Part shown: positions 23,696 to 33,105 of the stretch, in pieces
Layout of the letters: every line of letters begins with the position of its first letter
Numbering within the stretch: the first letter of the stretch is position 1
NCBI GenBank assembly: GCA_905206805.1
Contig: CAJLIR010000007.1
Coordinates: forward strand, 9,363-73,362
Direction: 5' to 3'
Source: an uncultured Caryophanales bacterium
Lineage (GTDB): Bacteria > Bacillota_I > Bacilli_A > RF39 > UBA660
DNA length: 64,000 nucleotides
The notes under the pieces: generated by a model
What the model saw: only the letters and a program-made list of their open reading frames with translations
The model's database searches: none
What the model was told of the DNA's origin: nothing
Position numbers and translations under genes: made by a program

Positions 23696-23707
23696 CTACA
23701 TTTTTTT
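23681..23707. terminator. Bidirectional terminator covering two stop codons
   Basis: AAAAATGTAG and CTACATTTTT pair around GTTAAC. The addA stop and the stop of the convergent 204-residue gene are both inside this palindrome, so the two genes share one terminator with no spacer. Confidence 0.75.
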
Positions 23708-24310
23708 ATATATCTTATTAAAACTTAAACAACTATATAATTCACAAGCTTCTTCAAATGTATTTTCTTCAATACTTATAAAATTATTCATTTCACTTAT
23801 TATAGTGTCAATTTCACTAATTGGTTTAAAGTATTTATGGTTATCTTTCATACAAAAAATATTTGAATATTTTTTTAATATAGCATAATTATCAATTGAA
23901 ATATTAAATTCATTTTTTTGTAAATTTTTTTTAACAAAATATTTTAATACATTGAATTTATTTTCAAACTCACTAATTTCAACTGTATTATCTATATTTT
24001 CAAAACAGGTATATGCCATCATCGTTGAAACATCAATTTTGTTATCAGATTTTGCTAAATTAGTAATAATATTAAGTAATTCATTGTTAATTTTACCCAA
24101 ATATTTTTTTCTCAGACTATTTGAAAATAATATTTTGAACATTCCACTATTACTATAATTTTTATATTTAAAATACTTTATTGAATCCTCATCAATAAAA
24201 TTCATTTCATTAATTTTAAGAAAATAGTATATGTAATCTTCATCAAAAATATTTTCTATACATCCTTCAATCACAGAATTTCTATAATTATTAAAATCTT
24301 TTTTGTCCAT
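23696..24310 (-). CDS. Unknown protein convergent to addA
   Basis: The 204-residue protein (MDKKDFNNYRNSVIEGCIEN...) is helical, charged and without signal or membrane span. A strong AAAGGAG precedes the start. No family is recognised. It may be co-transcribed with the GumN-like lipoprotein gene upstream (38-base gap). Confidence 0.55.
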   Translation of the reverse strand: MDKKDFNNYRNSVIEGCIENIFDEDYIYYFLKINEMNFIDEDSIKYFKYKNYSNSGMFKILFSNSLRKKYLGKINNELLNIITNLAKSDNKIDVSTMMAYTCFENIDNTVEISEFENKFNVLKYFVKKNLQKNEFNISIDNYAILKKYSNIFCMKDNHKYFKPISEIDTIISEMNNFISIEENTFEEACELYSCLSFNKIYKKM

Positions 24311-24348
24311 TTATATTTCTCCTTTACTAATTACCATTATATAAATTT

Positions 24349-25284
24349 TCAATTTAGTTGCGCAACATCATATCCTCTTTTTTGTAATAGATTAATAATT
24401 CCCTCATCACCTATGACGTGTCCTAGTCCAACAACGCAAAATACATTTTGTTTTTTTTCAAAATAATTTTCTAAAACATTTGCCATTCCATAATTACGAT
24501 CAATTATTAAAGATTGATTATAATTTTCCATTAATTTTTTTTCCTCTTCAGTTGCATTTTGACTTTCAGAATTTATTAAGATATTTTCTAATTGTTCTTT
24601 ATCTCCCTTTTTCCACAATTCATATAAATCTTTCATTTGTGACACATTCAAATCATAGTTATCAATGTATTCTTCAATAATTATTTTATCTAATTCTAAT
24701 GGAGTATTTAAAAGTAAATTATATTGAAATTCTGCACTTTCTACCTCTAATATTTTTTTATTATTTTCACTTGCTAACGATAAAAAATACATATCTATTC
24801 CTGACTCTGATTTTAACATTGCATCATTAATTATTAAATTTTCAAATAATGATTCAAAAAATACCGGTTTATAATTATCATATAATGAACTATAAGATTT
24901 CTTTTCCTTTAAAAAATTAACCATTTTATTATATAATTCATCACCAATATGATTTTTTATAGTTGTAGAATCGTTATACATCATTTTTTCTGCTAATTTC
25001 AAAGATAAATCAAAATTGTTTTGTAAGGATAATGTATCGACTTCGACTGCTAGATAATCACTATCATTAAATGAGTTCATTATTGTATCATTAAGTGGAT
25101 AAATGGTATCATCAGCAGCATGAATTGATCCTAATAAATATATTGTTGTATTATTTTTATCACTTATTTTATAAAATAAAGGTGTTATTTCATTATCTTC
25201 TTTTACTATTTCTTTTTTATCACATGCTGAAAATACAATTAATGTAAAAATTGTTATTATTAAAAATATTGACTTTCTTTTCAT
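24349..25284 (-). CDS. TraB/GumN-family lipoprotein
   Basis: The 311-residue protein has a lipoprotein signal (IFTLIVFSAC, Cys 20). A TraB/GumN (Tiki-like) domain follows: YLLGSIHAADDTIYPLNDTI carries the GxxH motif, LAVEVDTL follows, and the C-terminal FCVVGLGHVIGDEGIINLL supplies the second conserved histidine. Family members are predicted metalloproteases acting outside the membrane. The next gene upstream, an SGNH hydrolase, ends 10 bases before its start, so they form an operon. Confidence 0.9.
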   Translation of the reverse strand: MKRKSIFLIITIFTLIVFSACDKKEIVKEDNEITPLFYKISDKNNTTIYLLGSIHAADDTIYPLNDTIMNSFNDSDYLAVEVDTLSLQNNFDLSLKLAEKMMYNDSTTIKNHIGDELYNKMVNFLKEKKSYSSLYDNYKPVFFESLFENLIINDAMLKSESGIDMYFLSLASENNKKILEVESAEFQYNLLLNTPLELDKIIIEEYIDNYDLNVSQMKDLYELWKKGDKEQLENILINSESQNATEEEKKLMENYNQSLIIDRNYGMANVLENYFEKKQNVFCVVGLGHVIGDEGIINLLQKRGYDVAQLN

Positions 25285-25294
25285 AATTTCTCCA

Positions 25295-26266
25295 TTATTT
25301 TTTCATATATTTTAACAATTCCATGGTAATAGGGTGATATCCTAAATCTGTTATATGTAGTCCTTCTCTAGTATAATTCCAATCCAATTCCCCTTTTTCA
25401 TCTAATAAAATATCATGAACATTTATATAATTTATATTTTTTGAATTACAAAAATCCTTTAGATATTCATTTACTTTATTTATTTTTTCATTACTTCTAT
25501 TTTCATTTACACTCTTATTAATTTTTGGGTCATCTGATAAATTTATTGGAAGAAGTGATAAAACATTTATAACAATTTCAGGTTTATCTTCATGAATTTT
25601 ATTAATAAGGTTTTTTAAATGTTCAAATGTCTCTTCTTCTGTATAACCAAAATATAAATCATTTGTACCTAATAGAATAAAAATTGTAGTTGGATTATAT
25701 TCATATAATCCTGAATCAAGTCTTTCAAGAGTTTTTAGGGCAGTTATACCACTTACACCACTATTTACAGTATCATATCCTTTAAAGAAATATGATGTCA
25801 TATATTGTTCAAAAATTGAATCACCTAAAAAAACATATTTTTCTTTTTTTACGTCATCAACTTTGTCATCTTTTGTTTCTGTATTATTTTTTTCTTCATT
25901 TTTTATTTCTTCACACTCAGTTACTTGTGTATCACATTTTTTATTAAAACCAAATAAAGTTACTATTATTATTAGAATAATTATAATAAAAAATAAAATT
26001 AAAGATATTAGTTTCCATTTGTTTATTTTATTTGGAGTTTTTTTTGTTTGTTCAAAAATCTTTTCTATATCTAATTTTTTTGTCTGCTCTAAAATTAAAC
26101 GTTTATCCAAATCATAATTAGTAAATGTTACTATATCATCATTTTGATTATTTTCCTTTATACTAGATTCTTTTTCTTTATTAAGTGTTTCTTTATTATT
26201 AGACTTGTTATAATTATATTTATTGTAATTATTTGGCTTATTTGATTTTTTCTTCTTTTTTCCCAT
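25295..26266 (-). CDS. Membrane-anchored SGNH/GDSL hydrolase
   Basis: The 323-residue protein has a positively charged N/K-rich cytoplasmic tail of about 85 residues and one span (WKLISLILFFIIIILIIIVT, about 86-107). The outer SGNH domain has block I FLGDSIFEQY (catalytic Ser), GVSGITALKTL, block III LLGTNDLYFGY and the final D-x-x-H-like GLHITDLGYHPITMELL. It probably removes an acyl group from a surface polymer or lipid. It precedes the GumN-like lipoprotein in the same operon. Confidence 0.88.
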   Translation of the reverse strand: MGKKKKKSNKPNNYNKYNYNKSNNKETLNKEKESSIKENNQNDDIVTFTNYDLDKRLILEQTKKLDIEKIFEQTKKTPNKINKWKLISLILFFIIIILIIIVTLFGFNKKCDTQVTECEEIKNEEKNNTETKDDKVDDVKKEKYVFLGDSIFEQYMTSYFFKGYDTVNSGVSGITALKTLERLDSGLYEYNPTTIFILLGTNDLYFGYTEEETFEHLKNLINKIHEDKPEIVINVLSLLPINLSDDPKINKSVNENRSNEKINKVNEYLKDFCNSKNINYINVHDILLDEKGELDWNYTREGLHITDLGYHPITMELLKYMKK

Positions 26267-26281
26267 AATTTCCTCCTTTAA

Positions 26282-28207
26282 TTATTTTTGTCTAATTTTT
26301 AAATAATAAATAAATCCTAATATAATTTCTTTATATTCTTGTTGTAAATCAATATTTTTTATAAGTTCTATACTTTCATCAAACAAATTATTCATAATTT
26401 CATTAGCGTAATTTAATGCACCTGATTCCATAAAAATTTGTTTTACCTTTTTATTTTCATTTTCAATTAAATTTTCTTTACCATAATATTTGTTTAACTC
26501 TTCTAAATATTCATTTTTTTGATTAAAAATATATGAATATAAAATTGTTTGTTTAAATTCACTAATATCTGAACTTGTTGATTTTCCAATATAGCTAGAA
26601 TCACCATATATTCCAATAATATCATCTTTTATTTGAAAAGCTATACCGATTTTTTCTAAAATTTTTTCATATATTTTTAAATTATCTTGATTTTTACCAG
26701 CAAGTATTGCACCTAAACAAAATGGTCCAACTATTGTATACCAAGAAGTTTTTAATCTATATATTTCATTTATAGCTTCTTCAGTACAATTTTTTCCTTC
26801 ATATTTTATATCATATGGTAATTTTATGTCAATTATTTCACCTTTTATTGTCTTTATAACAACATTATTATAATAGTCCAAAACATTTAAAATATTTGTA
26901 TTTTTTGAGTAAGAATTTATAATAATTTTATTAGCAAGATAAAATCCTAAATCACCTAAACATATTCCTAAATCATTTGCGACTTTATCTCCAATATAAT
27001 TATTTGTGAATTCTTTTTTGTAAGTAGTTGGTATTGTATCTTTACCACGTCTTTTTATTGCATTATCAATTATATCATCATGTATTAAAATTGATGTTTG
27101 AAATGTTTCATAAGCAATAGATAGTGGTAAATATTTTTGGTCATCGCACTTAGAAAAAATTTTATATCCTAATGCGATTAGAGTTGCTCTTAAATATTTT
27201 CCACCACAATTAATATTAATAAACTTTTCTATTGCGTCTTTAACAATTAAATTGTCTTTTTCTTCTTTATAATTATTATTATATTTTTCTATTTCTAATT
27301 CAAATATTTCTTTTTCTTTTTTGTAAAATGTATAAAATTCTAATAGGCTTTTATATTCTTCTATTTCATATTTAGGTGTTGATGCGCCACCTGTTATACC
27401 TATTTTAGAATTTAGAAATTCTATCTTGTTTAAGTTCATCAATAATTCTTCTAATGAAGAAACTTTAATACTTTTTGTTATATTACTACATACGTTATAT
27501 AATTCTGTGGTATTTGAACTATTTTTACCACCTACAACAATCATGTAATCACAAGTTTTAGCTAATTTTATTGCTGATTTTTGTATTAATTTTTGAGCAC
27601 TACAAATAGTATTTATAAACTCTATATTTTTATCTTTATATTTTTCTTTTATTTTTTGTGCAAAGAGATTAGCATTCTCTTCACTATAAGTTGTCTGACA
27701 AACAATTAAAACATTATCACCTTTAATTTTTAAATTGTTTATATCGTCAAGTGAGTCAATAATTATTGCATTATTGCAACACCAGCCATTTGATCCTTCT
27801 ACCTCTGGATGATATGAACCATCTTTATTTTTTTTGCCTATTATTATAATTTCATATTTTTGGTAATATTTTTCTTCGATAATGTCATGCACATGTAAAA
27901 CATTTTTACATGTGGCATCATAGTATTCTATGTTGTTATCTTTTAAATAATCATAAGTTATTTTACCTTCACCATGTGCTCTAATGATAACAATGTCATC
28001 TTTTTTTATTTCTTTTAAATCATTAACACAAACAATATTTTTTTTGTTTAAATCTTCAATAACACGATGATTGTGTAATATTTCTTTTAAGACAACTATT
28101 CTTTTTGGTTTAGCTTTTTTTATTTCTTTATTATATACTTTATAAACCACATCTAAAGCGTTTTGTGCTCCACAACATGTTCCATATATTTTAGGTAGAT
28201 AAATCAT
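26282..28207 (-). CDS. IspH fused to a polyprenyl diphosphate synthase
   Basis: The 641-residue protein holds two enzymes. Residues 1 to about 290 are IspH (HMBPP reductase), with the three iron-sulphur cysteines in YGTCCGAQ, DATCKNVLHV and TICSAQKLIQ, and YHPEVEGSNGW and GGKNSSNTTELY at the substrate site. Residues about 310-641 are a trans-prenyl synthase: GGKYLRATLIALGY, first Asp-rich motif HDDIIDNAIKRRG, second motif FQIKDDIIGIYGD. The first makes IPP/DMAPP, the second condenses them, so a terminal MEP-pathway step and chain elongation are joined in one chain. The usual separate genes are about 290 and 320 residues, so neither part is truncated. The fused order is unusual. Confidence 0.92.
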   Translation of the reverse strand: MIYLPKIYGTCCGAQNALDVVYKVYNKEIKKAKPKRIVVLKEILHNHRVIEDLNKKNIVCVNDLKEIKKDDIVIIRAHGEGKITYDYLKDNNIEYYDATCKNVLHVHDIIEEKYYQKYEIIIIGKKNKDGSYHPEVEGSNGWCCNNAIIIDSLDDINNLKIKGDNVLIVCQTTYSEENANLFAQKIKEKYKDKNIEFINTICSAQKLIQKSAIKLAKTCDYMIVVGGKNSSNTTELYNVCSNITKSIKVSSLEELLMNLNKIEFLNSKIGITGGASTPKYEIEEYKSLLEFYTFYKKEKEIFELEIEKYNNNYKEEKDNLIVKDAIEKFININCGGKYLRATLIALGYKIFSKCDDQKYLPLSIAYETFQTSILIHDDIIDNAIKRRGKDTIPTTYKKEFTNNYIGDKVANDLGICLGDLGFYLANKIIINSYSKNTNILNVLDYYNNVVIKTIKGEIIDIKLPYDIKYEGKNCTEEAINEIYRLKTSWYTIVGPFCLGAILAGKNQDNLKIYEKILEKIGIAFQIKDDIIGIYGDSSYIGKSTSSDISEFKQTILYSYIFNQKNEYLEELNKYYGKENLIENENKKVKQIFMESGALNYANEIMNNLFDESIELIKNIDLQQEYKEIILGFIYYLKIRQK

Positions 28208-28328
28208 AATAACACCAACTTCTTATACTGATTTATTTTAACATTAAAAACTTTTTATATCAATTAAATATTGATTTTTTAATTGAATTTTACATAATTA
28301 AATAGTAATTTTACACTTATATCAAAAG

Positions 28329-28358
28329 AAAACAAACACTAATGTGTTTGTTTTTTTT
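28329..28358. terminator. Terminator between HA-repeat gene and ispH fusion gene
   Basis: ACAAACACTAATGTGTTTGT forms a perfect stem flanked by T-rich sequence on both strands. It ends the transcript of the HA-repeat gene that stops at 28420. The rest of the gap 28208-28419 shows nothing else. Confidence 0.6.
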
Positions 28359-28419
28359 AGGTTCAATTCTTTACACCTATAATTAATTTATACTACAAAT
28401 AATTTTATAGAAATAAATT

Positions 28420-28830
28420 TTATTTACTTAATTTTTTAACAAATCCAGAATTTAGTTCTTCTTTAGAATAAACTCTATTTTCATCTAGTGTATTTAAATA
28501 AGAGTTTAATCTATTTAGTATTTCCATTTGTTCTTCTGTTAGTTTGTTTTTTCCTTGGCCTTTATACGATTGTCTTTGAATACTTATCCAAATACCTAGT
28601 TCAACACCTTCTTCATCATATTCATATCCATTTGTTGTTTTAAAATTTTTTGGTATCTCTAAATTTCCGTGATGTACATAATAAGAATTAGCTAATTTAT
28701 AATTTTTCATCCATTTTTTATATTCCTCATTAGCTTCTATTTCATCGTTAAAGGTTAAGTTATTGTCTGGATTATATTTTTTATCATTAACTTTCCTATA
28801 TATATCACAAAATATATCACCAAATGTCAT
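28420..28830 (-). CDS. Short protein with one helicase-associated (HA) repeat
   Basis: Start 28830 (MTFGDIFCDIYRKVND) follows AGGAGTGAT. The 136-residue protein has one HA repeat (WMKNYKLANSYYVHHGNLEI..., GIWISIQRQSYKGQGKNKLT). Its C-terminal tail MEILNRLNSYLNTLDEN...NSGFVKKLSK is nearly the same as the end of the large helicase next to it. It lacks any helicase core. It could be a competitor or an accessory DNA-binding protein, or a decayed copy. Confidence 0.7.
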   Translation of the reverse strand: MTFGDIFCDIYRKVNDKKYNPDNNLTFNDEIEANEEYKKWMKNYKLANSYYVHHGNLEIPKNFKTTNGYEYDEEGVELGIWISIQRQSYKGQGKNKLTEEQMEILNRLNSYLNTLDENRVYSKEELNSGFVKKLSK

Positions 28831-28833
28831 TTT

Positions 28834-28928
28834 ATCACTCCTTTTTAACTTTTGTGTTTTATATCCTATCATATTATGTTTTTTTTGTCAAATAATTTGT
28901 CATAAAAATTGTCATTTATATTTCATAA
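28834..28928 (-). repeat. Promoter-region repeat, copy A
   Basis: This roughly 95-base segment upstream of the short HA gene is closely similar to 32634-32727 upstream of the truncated copy. It contains a minus-strand TTGACA and a TATGATAGGATATAAA region and the shared AACTTTTGTGTTTTA box just before the ribosome site. The two genes are thus duplicated together with their promoter. Confidence 0.7.
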
Positions 28929-28931
28929 TGC

Positions 28932-31900
28932 CTACATGTTTAGTTTCTTAACAAAACCTGAATTTATTTCTTCTTTAGAATAACTTTTATTTTCATCTAA
29001 TGTATTTAAATAAGATTTTAATCTATTTAATATTTCCATTTTCTTTTTCTTTTTATTTTGTTCATTAATGATTTCATTTTGTAATTTTTTATCTGTATTT
29101 TCATCGAACCAAATCATTTCTATTTTTTCTAATAATTTTATTTGTTGTTCTGTTAGTTTGGGAGTTCCTTGGCCTTTATATGCTTGTCTTTGAATTTTTA
29201 TCCAAATACCTAGTTTAACACCTTGTTCATCATATTCATACCCATTTGTTGTTTTAAAATTTTGAGGTATATTTAAATGACCATAATGATTATAATAAGA
29301 TTCAGCTAAATTATATTTTTTCATCCAATTATCACTATATACATCAGGCACCATTCCTATTTTTTCTAATAATTTTATTTGTTGTTCTGTTAGTTTGGGA
29401 GTTCCTTGGCCTTTATATGCTTGTCTTTGAGTATTTATCCAAATACCTAAATTAATACCTTCTTCATCATATTCATACCCATTTGTTGTTTTAAATTTAA
29501 TTGGTATTTCTAAATTTCCATGATGTTCATAATAAGATTCAGCTAATTTATATTTTTTCATCCAATTATCACTATGTACATCAAGCACAATTCCTATTTT
29601 TTCTAATAATTTTTTTTGTTCTTCTGTTAGTTTGTGAGTTCCTTGGCCTTTATATGATTGTCTTTGACAAATTATCCAATTACCTAGGTTAAAACCTTCT
29701 TCATCATATTCATATCCATTTGTTGTTTTAAATCTCTGAGGTATATTTAAATGTCCATGATGTTTATAATAAGATTTAGCTAAATTATAATTTTTCATCC
29801 AAGTATCATTATATACATCAGGTACCATTCCTATTTTTTCTAGTAACTTTATTTGTTCTTCGGTTATTTTAGTTGCTCCATATCCTTTATATGCTTGTCT
29901 TTGAGTATTTATCCACCTACCTAGGTTAACACCTTCTTCATCATATTCATATCCATTTGTTATTTTAAAACTATAAGGTATATTTAAATGTCCATGATGT
30001 TTGTAATAAGATTCAGCTAAATTATAATTTTTCATCCATTTTTCAAAATTTACATTATCAAAATTCATTCCTATTTTTTCTAATAATTTTATTTGTTCTT
30101 CGGTTATTTTAGTTGTTCCATATCCTTTATATGCTTGTCTTTGATTACTTATCCACCTACCTAAATTTATACCTTGTTCATCATATTCATAACCATTTGT
30201 TGTTTTAAAATTTCGAGGTATTTCTGAATTTCCATGACGTTTATAATAAGATTCAGCTAATTTATATTTTTTCATCCAATCATCACTATGTACATCAAAA
30301 ACCATTCCTATTTTTTCTAATAGTTTTTTTTGTTCTTCTGTTAGTTTGCATGTTCCTTGTCCTTTATATGATTGTCTTTGACAAATTATCCAATTACCTA
30401 GGTTAAAACCTTCTTCATCATATTCATATCCATTTGTTGTTTTAAATCTCTGAGGTATATTTAAATGTCCATGATGTTTATAATAAGATTTAGCTAAATT
30501 ATAATTTTTCATCCAAGTATCATTATATACATCAGGTACCATTCCTATTTTTTCTAGTAACTTTATTTGTTCTTCGGTTATTTTAGTTGCTCCATATCCT
30601 TTATATGCTTGTCTTTGACGACTTATCCACTTACCTAGGTTAACACCTTCTTCATCATATTCATATCCATTTGTTGTTTTAAAACTATAAGGTATATTTA
30701 AATGTTCATGATGTTTGTAATAAGATTCAGCTAATTTATATTTTTTCATCCATTTTTCAAAATTTACATCAACAAATACCATCCCTATTTTCTCTAATAG
30801 TTTTTTTCGTTCTTCTGTTAGGTTTCTTTGTCCTTGTCCTTTATATGCTTGTCTTTGAGTATTTATCCAATTACCTAATTTAATACCTTCTTCATCATAT
30901 TCATATCCATTTGTTGTTTTAAAACTATAAGGTATATTTAAATGTTCATGATGTTTGTAATAAGATTCAGCTAAATTATAATAGTCTTCCCAAGTCATTT
31001 TTAATTTATCACTTACATACATTAACATCTCAAATAAATCTTGATTTTCTATACTTATATCAAATGATGCATCTCTTATTTTTATATCTCTATGACTACC
31101 TAATCCATTACTTTGTATATTTTTGATTCTATTTTTTAAATCATTTTCTAATTCTTTTATAAATTCATAATTACCAGCTAAATCGATTATAATTGGAGCT
31201 ATTAATTTTTCAATTATTTCTTCTTTTTCTATATTTTCTTTAATCTTTATATCTCTAGATTTACACATTTGAATTAATTCTTCTAATTCACATTTTTCTA
31301 ATTCATCATACATTTCTTTTGTATTTCCTCTTACTGCCAAGGCTCTTCCTAATTGTTCAAAATATACAATGTCTGATGTTGTTCCTCGTCCCATTATAAC
31401 TCCATCTATATTTGGTGCATGAATTCCCTCATTATATTGATTTATCGCAAACATTATACGAAATTTACTATCTACCTTCTCACCTTCTAAAGTAACATCA
31501 TCATAAAACGCATCTCTATTTAGCTTTCCTATATTACCCATATCACTCGTTGATGTATAAACAATTATATCTTCTTCTTTTATAAATTGTTTAAACCAAG
31601 TTAATGCTTGTTTTTTTATTGTTTCTATGTCATTTGTCCCTTCTTCAGAACATGGTGGACAAAAATAAATGTACTTACCATTTGGCTTAATATTTTTTCT
31701 TAAAATTTTAGGAATACTCGGAGCTTCTTGAATTCTTCTTTTTACAGCTAATAGAATTGCCATATATTCTTGATATTCACGTGTTGTTGCATTAAGTTCT
31801 TTCACTTTTTCTTCTAATTCTTGTTCTTTATCGATTAAATTATGATGTGCACCTATATATATTGGTTTAGGTAAAACTCCATCTATCATCGCGTCACATA

Positions 31901-32444
31901 AATCATATCTACTCTTTATCTTACCAGAAAATAATTCATCAGTATCAGGATTAGCCATATCTCTTTCATAAGATGTTCCTCGGTCTCTTACTGTATAAGC
32001 TGTCATACCAAAAATTTTCATTTTTGGATGTGTTTCTACAATAGTATCAATCCTTGAACCCCAAATTGGTGCTCCTATATGATGGAATTCATCTAAAATT
32101 AACAAATCACATTTTATATTTTTTATTTCTTCTTTAGATAATGATATAAAACTTTGGTATGTTCTAAACTCTAAATTATGAAAATCTCTTTCTAAATTTA
32201 AATTAGAATTATTATCTATAATTTTTTTTATGTGTTCAATTATTCCATTAGATGGTACTATATATATAATTTTTTTATCCTTATTATCATAAGCAAGTTG
32301 AAGAGCATTATATGATTTACCAGTTCCTGTAGCATGTACAATACCAACAACTTTTTCTCCTAATTCATACGCTGATTTTATTATTCTATAGCTATCGGCA
32401 TTATGATTGTATAAACAAATTGTTTGAAATTCTTTATCAATCAT
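28932..32444 (-). CDS. DEAD/DEAH-like helicase with eight helicase-associated repeats
   Basis: The 1170-residue protein starts with an SF2 helicase core: Walker A GIVHATGTGKSYNALQL (about 33-49), LLILDEFHHIG (Walker B, about 110), FGMTAYTVRDR (motif III) and the second RecA-like domain with QLGRALAVRG (motif VI). From about residue 483 to 1120 there are eight HA (pfam HA, PF03457-type) repeats of 79 residues, each with NLAESYYKHHGHLNIP, FKTTNGYEYDEEG, LGNWINTQRQAYKGQG and LTEEQ..LLEKIGM. Repeats 2-4 and 5-7 are duplicated as a block. Similar proteins occur in mobile and defence regions of Bacillota, with HA repeats thought to bind DNA. The role here is unknown. Confidence 0.9.
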   Translation of the reverse strand: MIDKEFQTICLYNHNADSYRIIKSAYELGEKVVGIVHATGTGKSYNALQLAYDNKDKKIIYIVPSNGIIEHIKKIIDNNSNLNLERDFHNLEFRTYQSFISLSKEEIKNIKCDLLILDEFHHIGAPIWGSRIDTIVETHPKMKIFGMTAYTVRDRGTSYERDMANPDTDELFSGKIKSRYDLCDAMIDGVLPKPIYIGAHHNLIDKEQELEEKVKELNATTREYQEYMAILLAVKRRIQEAPSIPKILRKNIKPNGKYIYFCPPCSEEGTNDIETIKKQALTWFKQFIKEEDIIVYTSTSDMGNIGKLNRDAFYDDVTLEGEKVDSKFRIMFAINQYNEGIHAPNIDGVIMGRGTTSDIVYFEQLGRALAVRGNTKEMYDELEKCELEELIQMCKSRDIKIKENIEKEEIIEKLIAPIIIDLAGNYEFIKELENDLKNRIKNIQSNGLGSHRDIKIRDASFDISIENQDLFEMLMYVSDKLKMTWEDYYNLAESYYKHHEHLNIPYSFKTTNGYEYDEEGIKLGNWINTQRQAYKGQGQRNLTEERKKLLEKIGMVFVDVNFEKWMKKYKLAESYYKHHEHLNIPYSFKTTNGYEYDEEGVNLGKWISRQRQAYKGYGATKITEEQIKLLEKIGMVPDVYNDTWMKNYNLAKSYYKHHGHLNIPQRFKTTNGYEYDEEGFNLGNWIICQRQSYKGQGTCKLTEEQKKLLEKIGMVFDVHSDDWMKKYKLAESYYKRHGNSEIPRNFKTTNGYEYDEQGINLGRWISNQRQAYKGYGTTKITEEQIKLLEKIGMNFDNVNFEKWMKNYNLAESYYKHHGHLNIPYSFKITNGYEYDEEGVNLGRWINTQRQAYKGYGATKITEEQIKLLEKIGMVPDVYNDTWMKNYNLAKSYYKHHGHLNIPQRFKTTNGYEYDEEGFNLGNWIICQRQSYKGQGTHKLTEEQKKLLEKIGIVLDVHSDNWMKKYKLAESYYEHHGNLEIPIKFKTTNGYEYDEEGINLGIWINTQRQAYKGQGTPKLTEQQIKLLEKIGMVPDVYSDNWMKKYNLAESYYNHYGHLNIPQNFKTTNGYEYDEQGVKLGIWIKIQRQAYKGQGTPKLTEQQIKLLEKIEMIWFDENTDKKLQNEIINEQNKKKKKMEILNRLKSYLNTLDENKSYSKEEINSGFVKKLNM
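29012..31010 (-). repeat. Eight 237-bp HA repeats with a 714-bp higher-order duplication
   Basis: The region is built of tandem units of about 237 bp. Segments starting at 29681 and 30395 are nearly identical over more than 200 bases, a 714-bp period equal to three units. That pattern shows recent recombination between units, so copy number may vary between strains. It is protein repeat, not a CRISPR array. Confidence 0.85.
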
Positions 32445-32469
32445 TTTTATCCCCCTCTATATATTGCCA

Positions 32470-32631
32470 TCAATTCATAATATTTTTCGCTAAATTATAA
32501 TAATATTTCCATGTTTTATCTATTCTAGTTTCTTTATTAATTTGTTTTTCTTTGTTAGATTTAATTTCATTTGTTTCATTATATGGTTCATTACCAATTC
32601 TATTATATATATCTATAAAATCTTTATCCAT
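32470..32631 (-). pseudogene. Truncated HA-repeat gene upstream of the helicase
   Basis: The 53-codon frame (MDKDFIDIYNRIGNEPYN...) resembles the N-terminus of the short HA protein at 28420-28830 and stops just after the repeat begins (WKYYYNLAKNIMN). With its promoter repeat at 32634-32727 it is a truncated paralogue. It may now act as leader to the helicase gene, 25 bases downstream. Confidence 0.6.
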
Positions 32632-32633
32632 AA

Positions 32634-32727
32634 TATCACCATTTTTTAACTTTTGTGTTTTACATTCTATCATATTATATTTTTAGTCAAGTAATTTGTC
32701 ATAAAAAAATATTATTTATATTTCATG
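32634..32727 (-). repeat. Promoter-region repeat, copy B
   Basis: Direct repeat partner of 28834-28928, in the same orientation, about 3.8 kb apart, bracketing the large helicase gene. Recombination between the two copies would delete the helicase. Confidence 0.7.
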
Positions 32728-32815
32728 TTGCTATAATATTTAATGTTGATGAGGTATATCTCATTAATATTATTTTAAATAAAAAAAAGACATATTAGAT
32801 AACTAATAATAATAT

Positions 32816-33040
32816 TTACTTAATTTTTCTCAAACTCAATTGTTTATCAGATTCACGATATGCAAGCTCATTACGTATTGCATCATAAATAAGACATTCG
32901 TCATCACCAATGTCATCACTTACTATTAGATGCATAATAGTATATAATGATTCATCACTTAATAAAGTTAAATAATTAGTCAATTGATGATTGTATAATT
33001 GTATTCTTGCCATTTCAAATAAATGTTTTTGACCATACAT
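32816..33040 (-). CDS. Unknown small protein between defence genes
   Basis: The 74-residue protein (MYGQKHLFEMARIQLYNHQL...) starts behind GGAGGAATATATT and is acidic in the middle (SDDIGDDECLIYDAIRNELA). No family is recognised. It lies downstream of the Shango-like genes, possibly in the same operon (65-base gap). Confidence 0.5.
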   Translation of the reverse strand: MYGQKHLFEMARIQLYNHQLTNYLTLLSDESLYTIMHLIVSDDIGDDECLIYDAIRNELAYRESDKQLSLRKIK

Positions 33041-33105
33041 AATATATTCCTCCTTTGATTTGAGTATATATATTACAATATCAAATTTGAAAAGTCAATA
33101 TTTGT

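Noticed and set aside
29012..31010. Tandem repeats as a CRISPR array
   Set aside because: Units are 237 bp, wholly in frame within a helicase gene, and encode HA domains. No cas genes are present.
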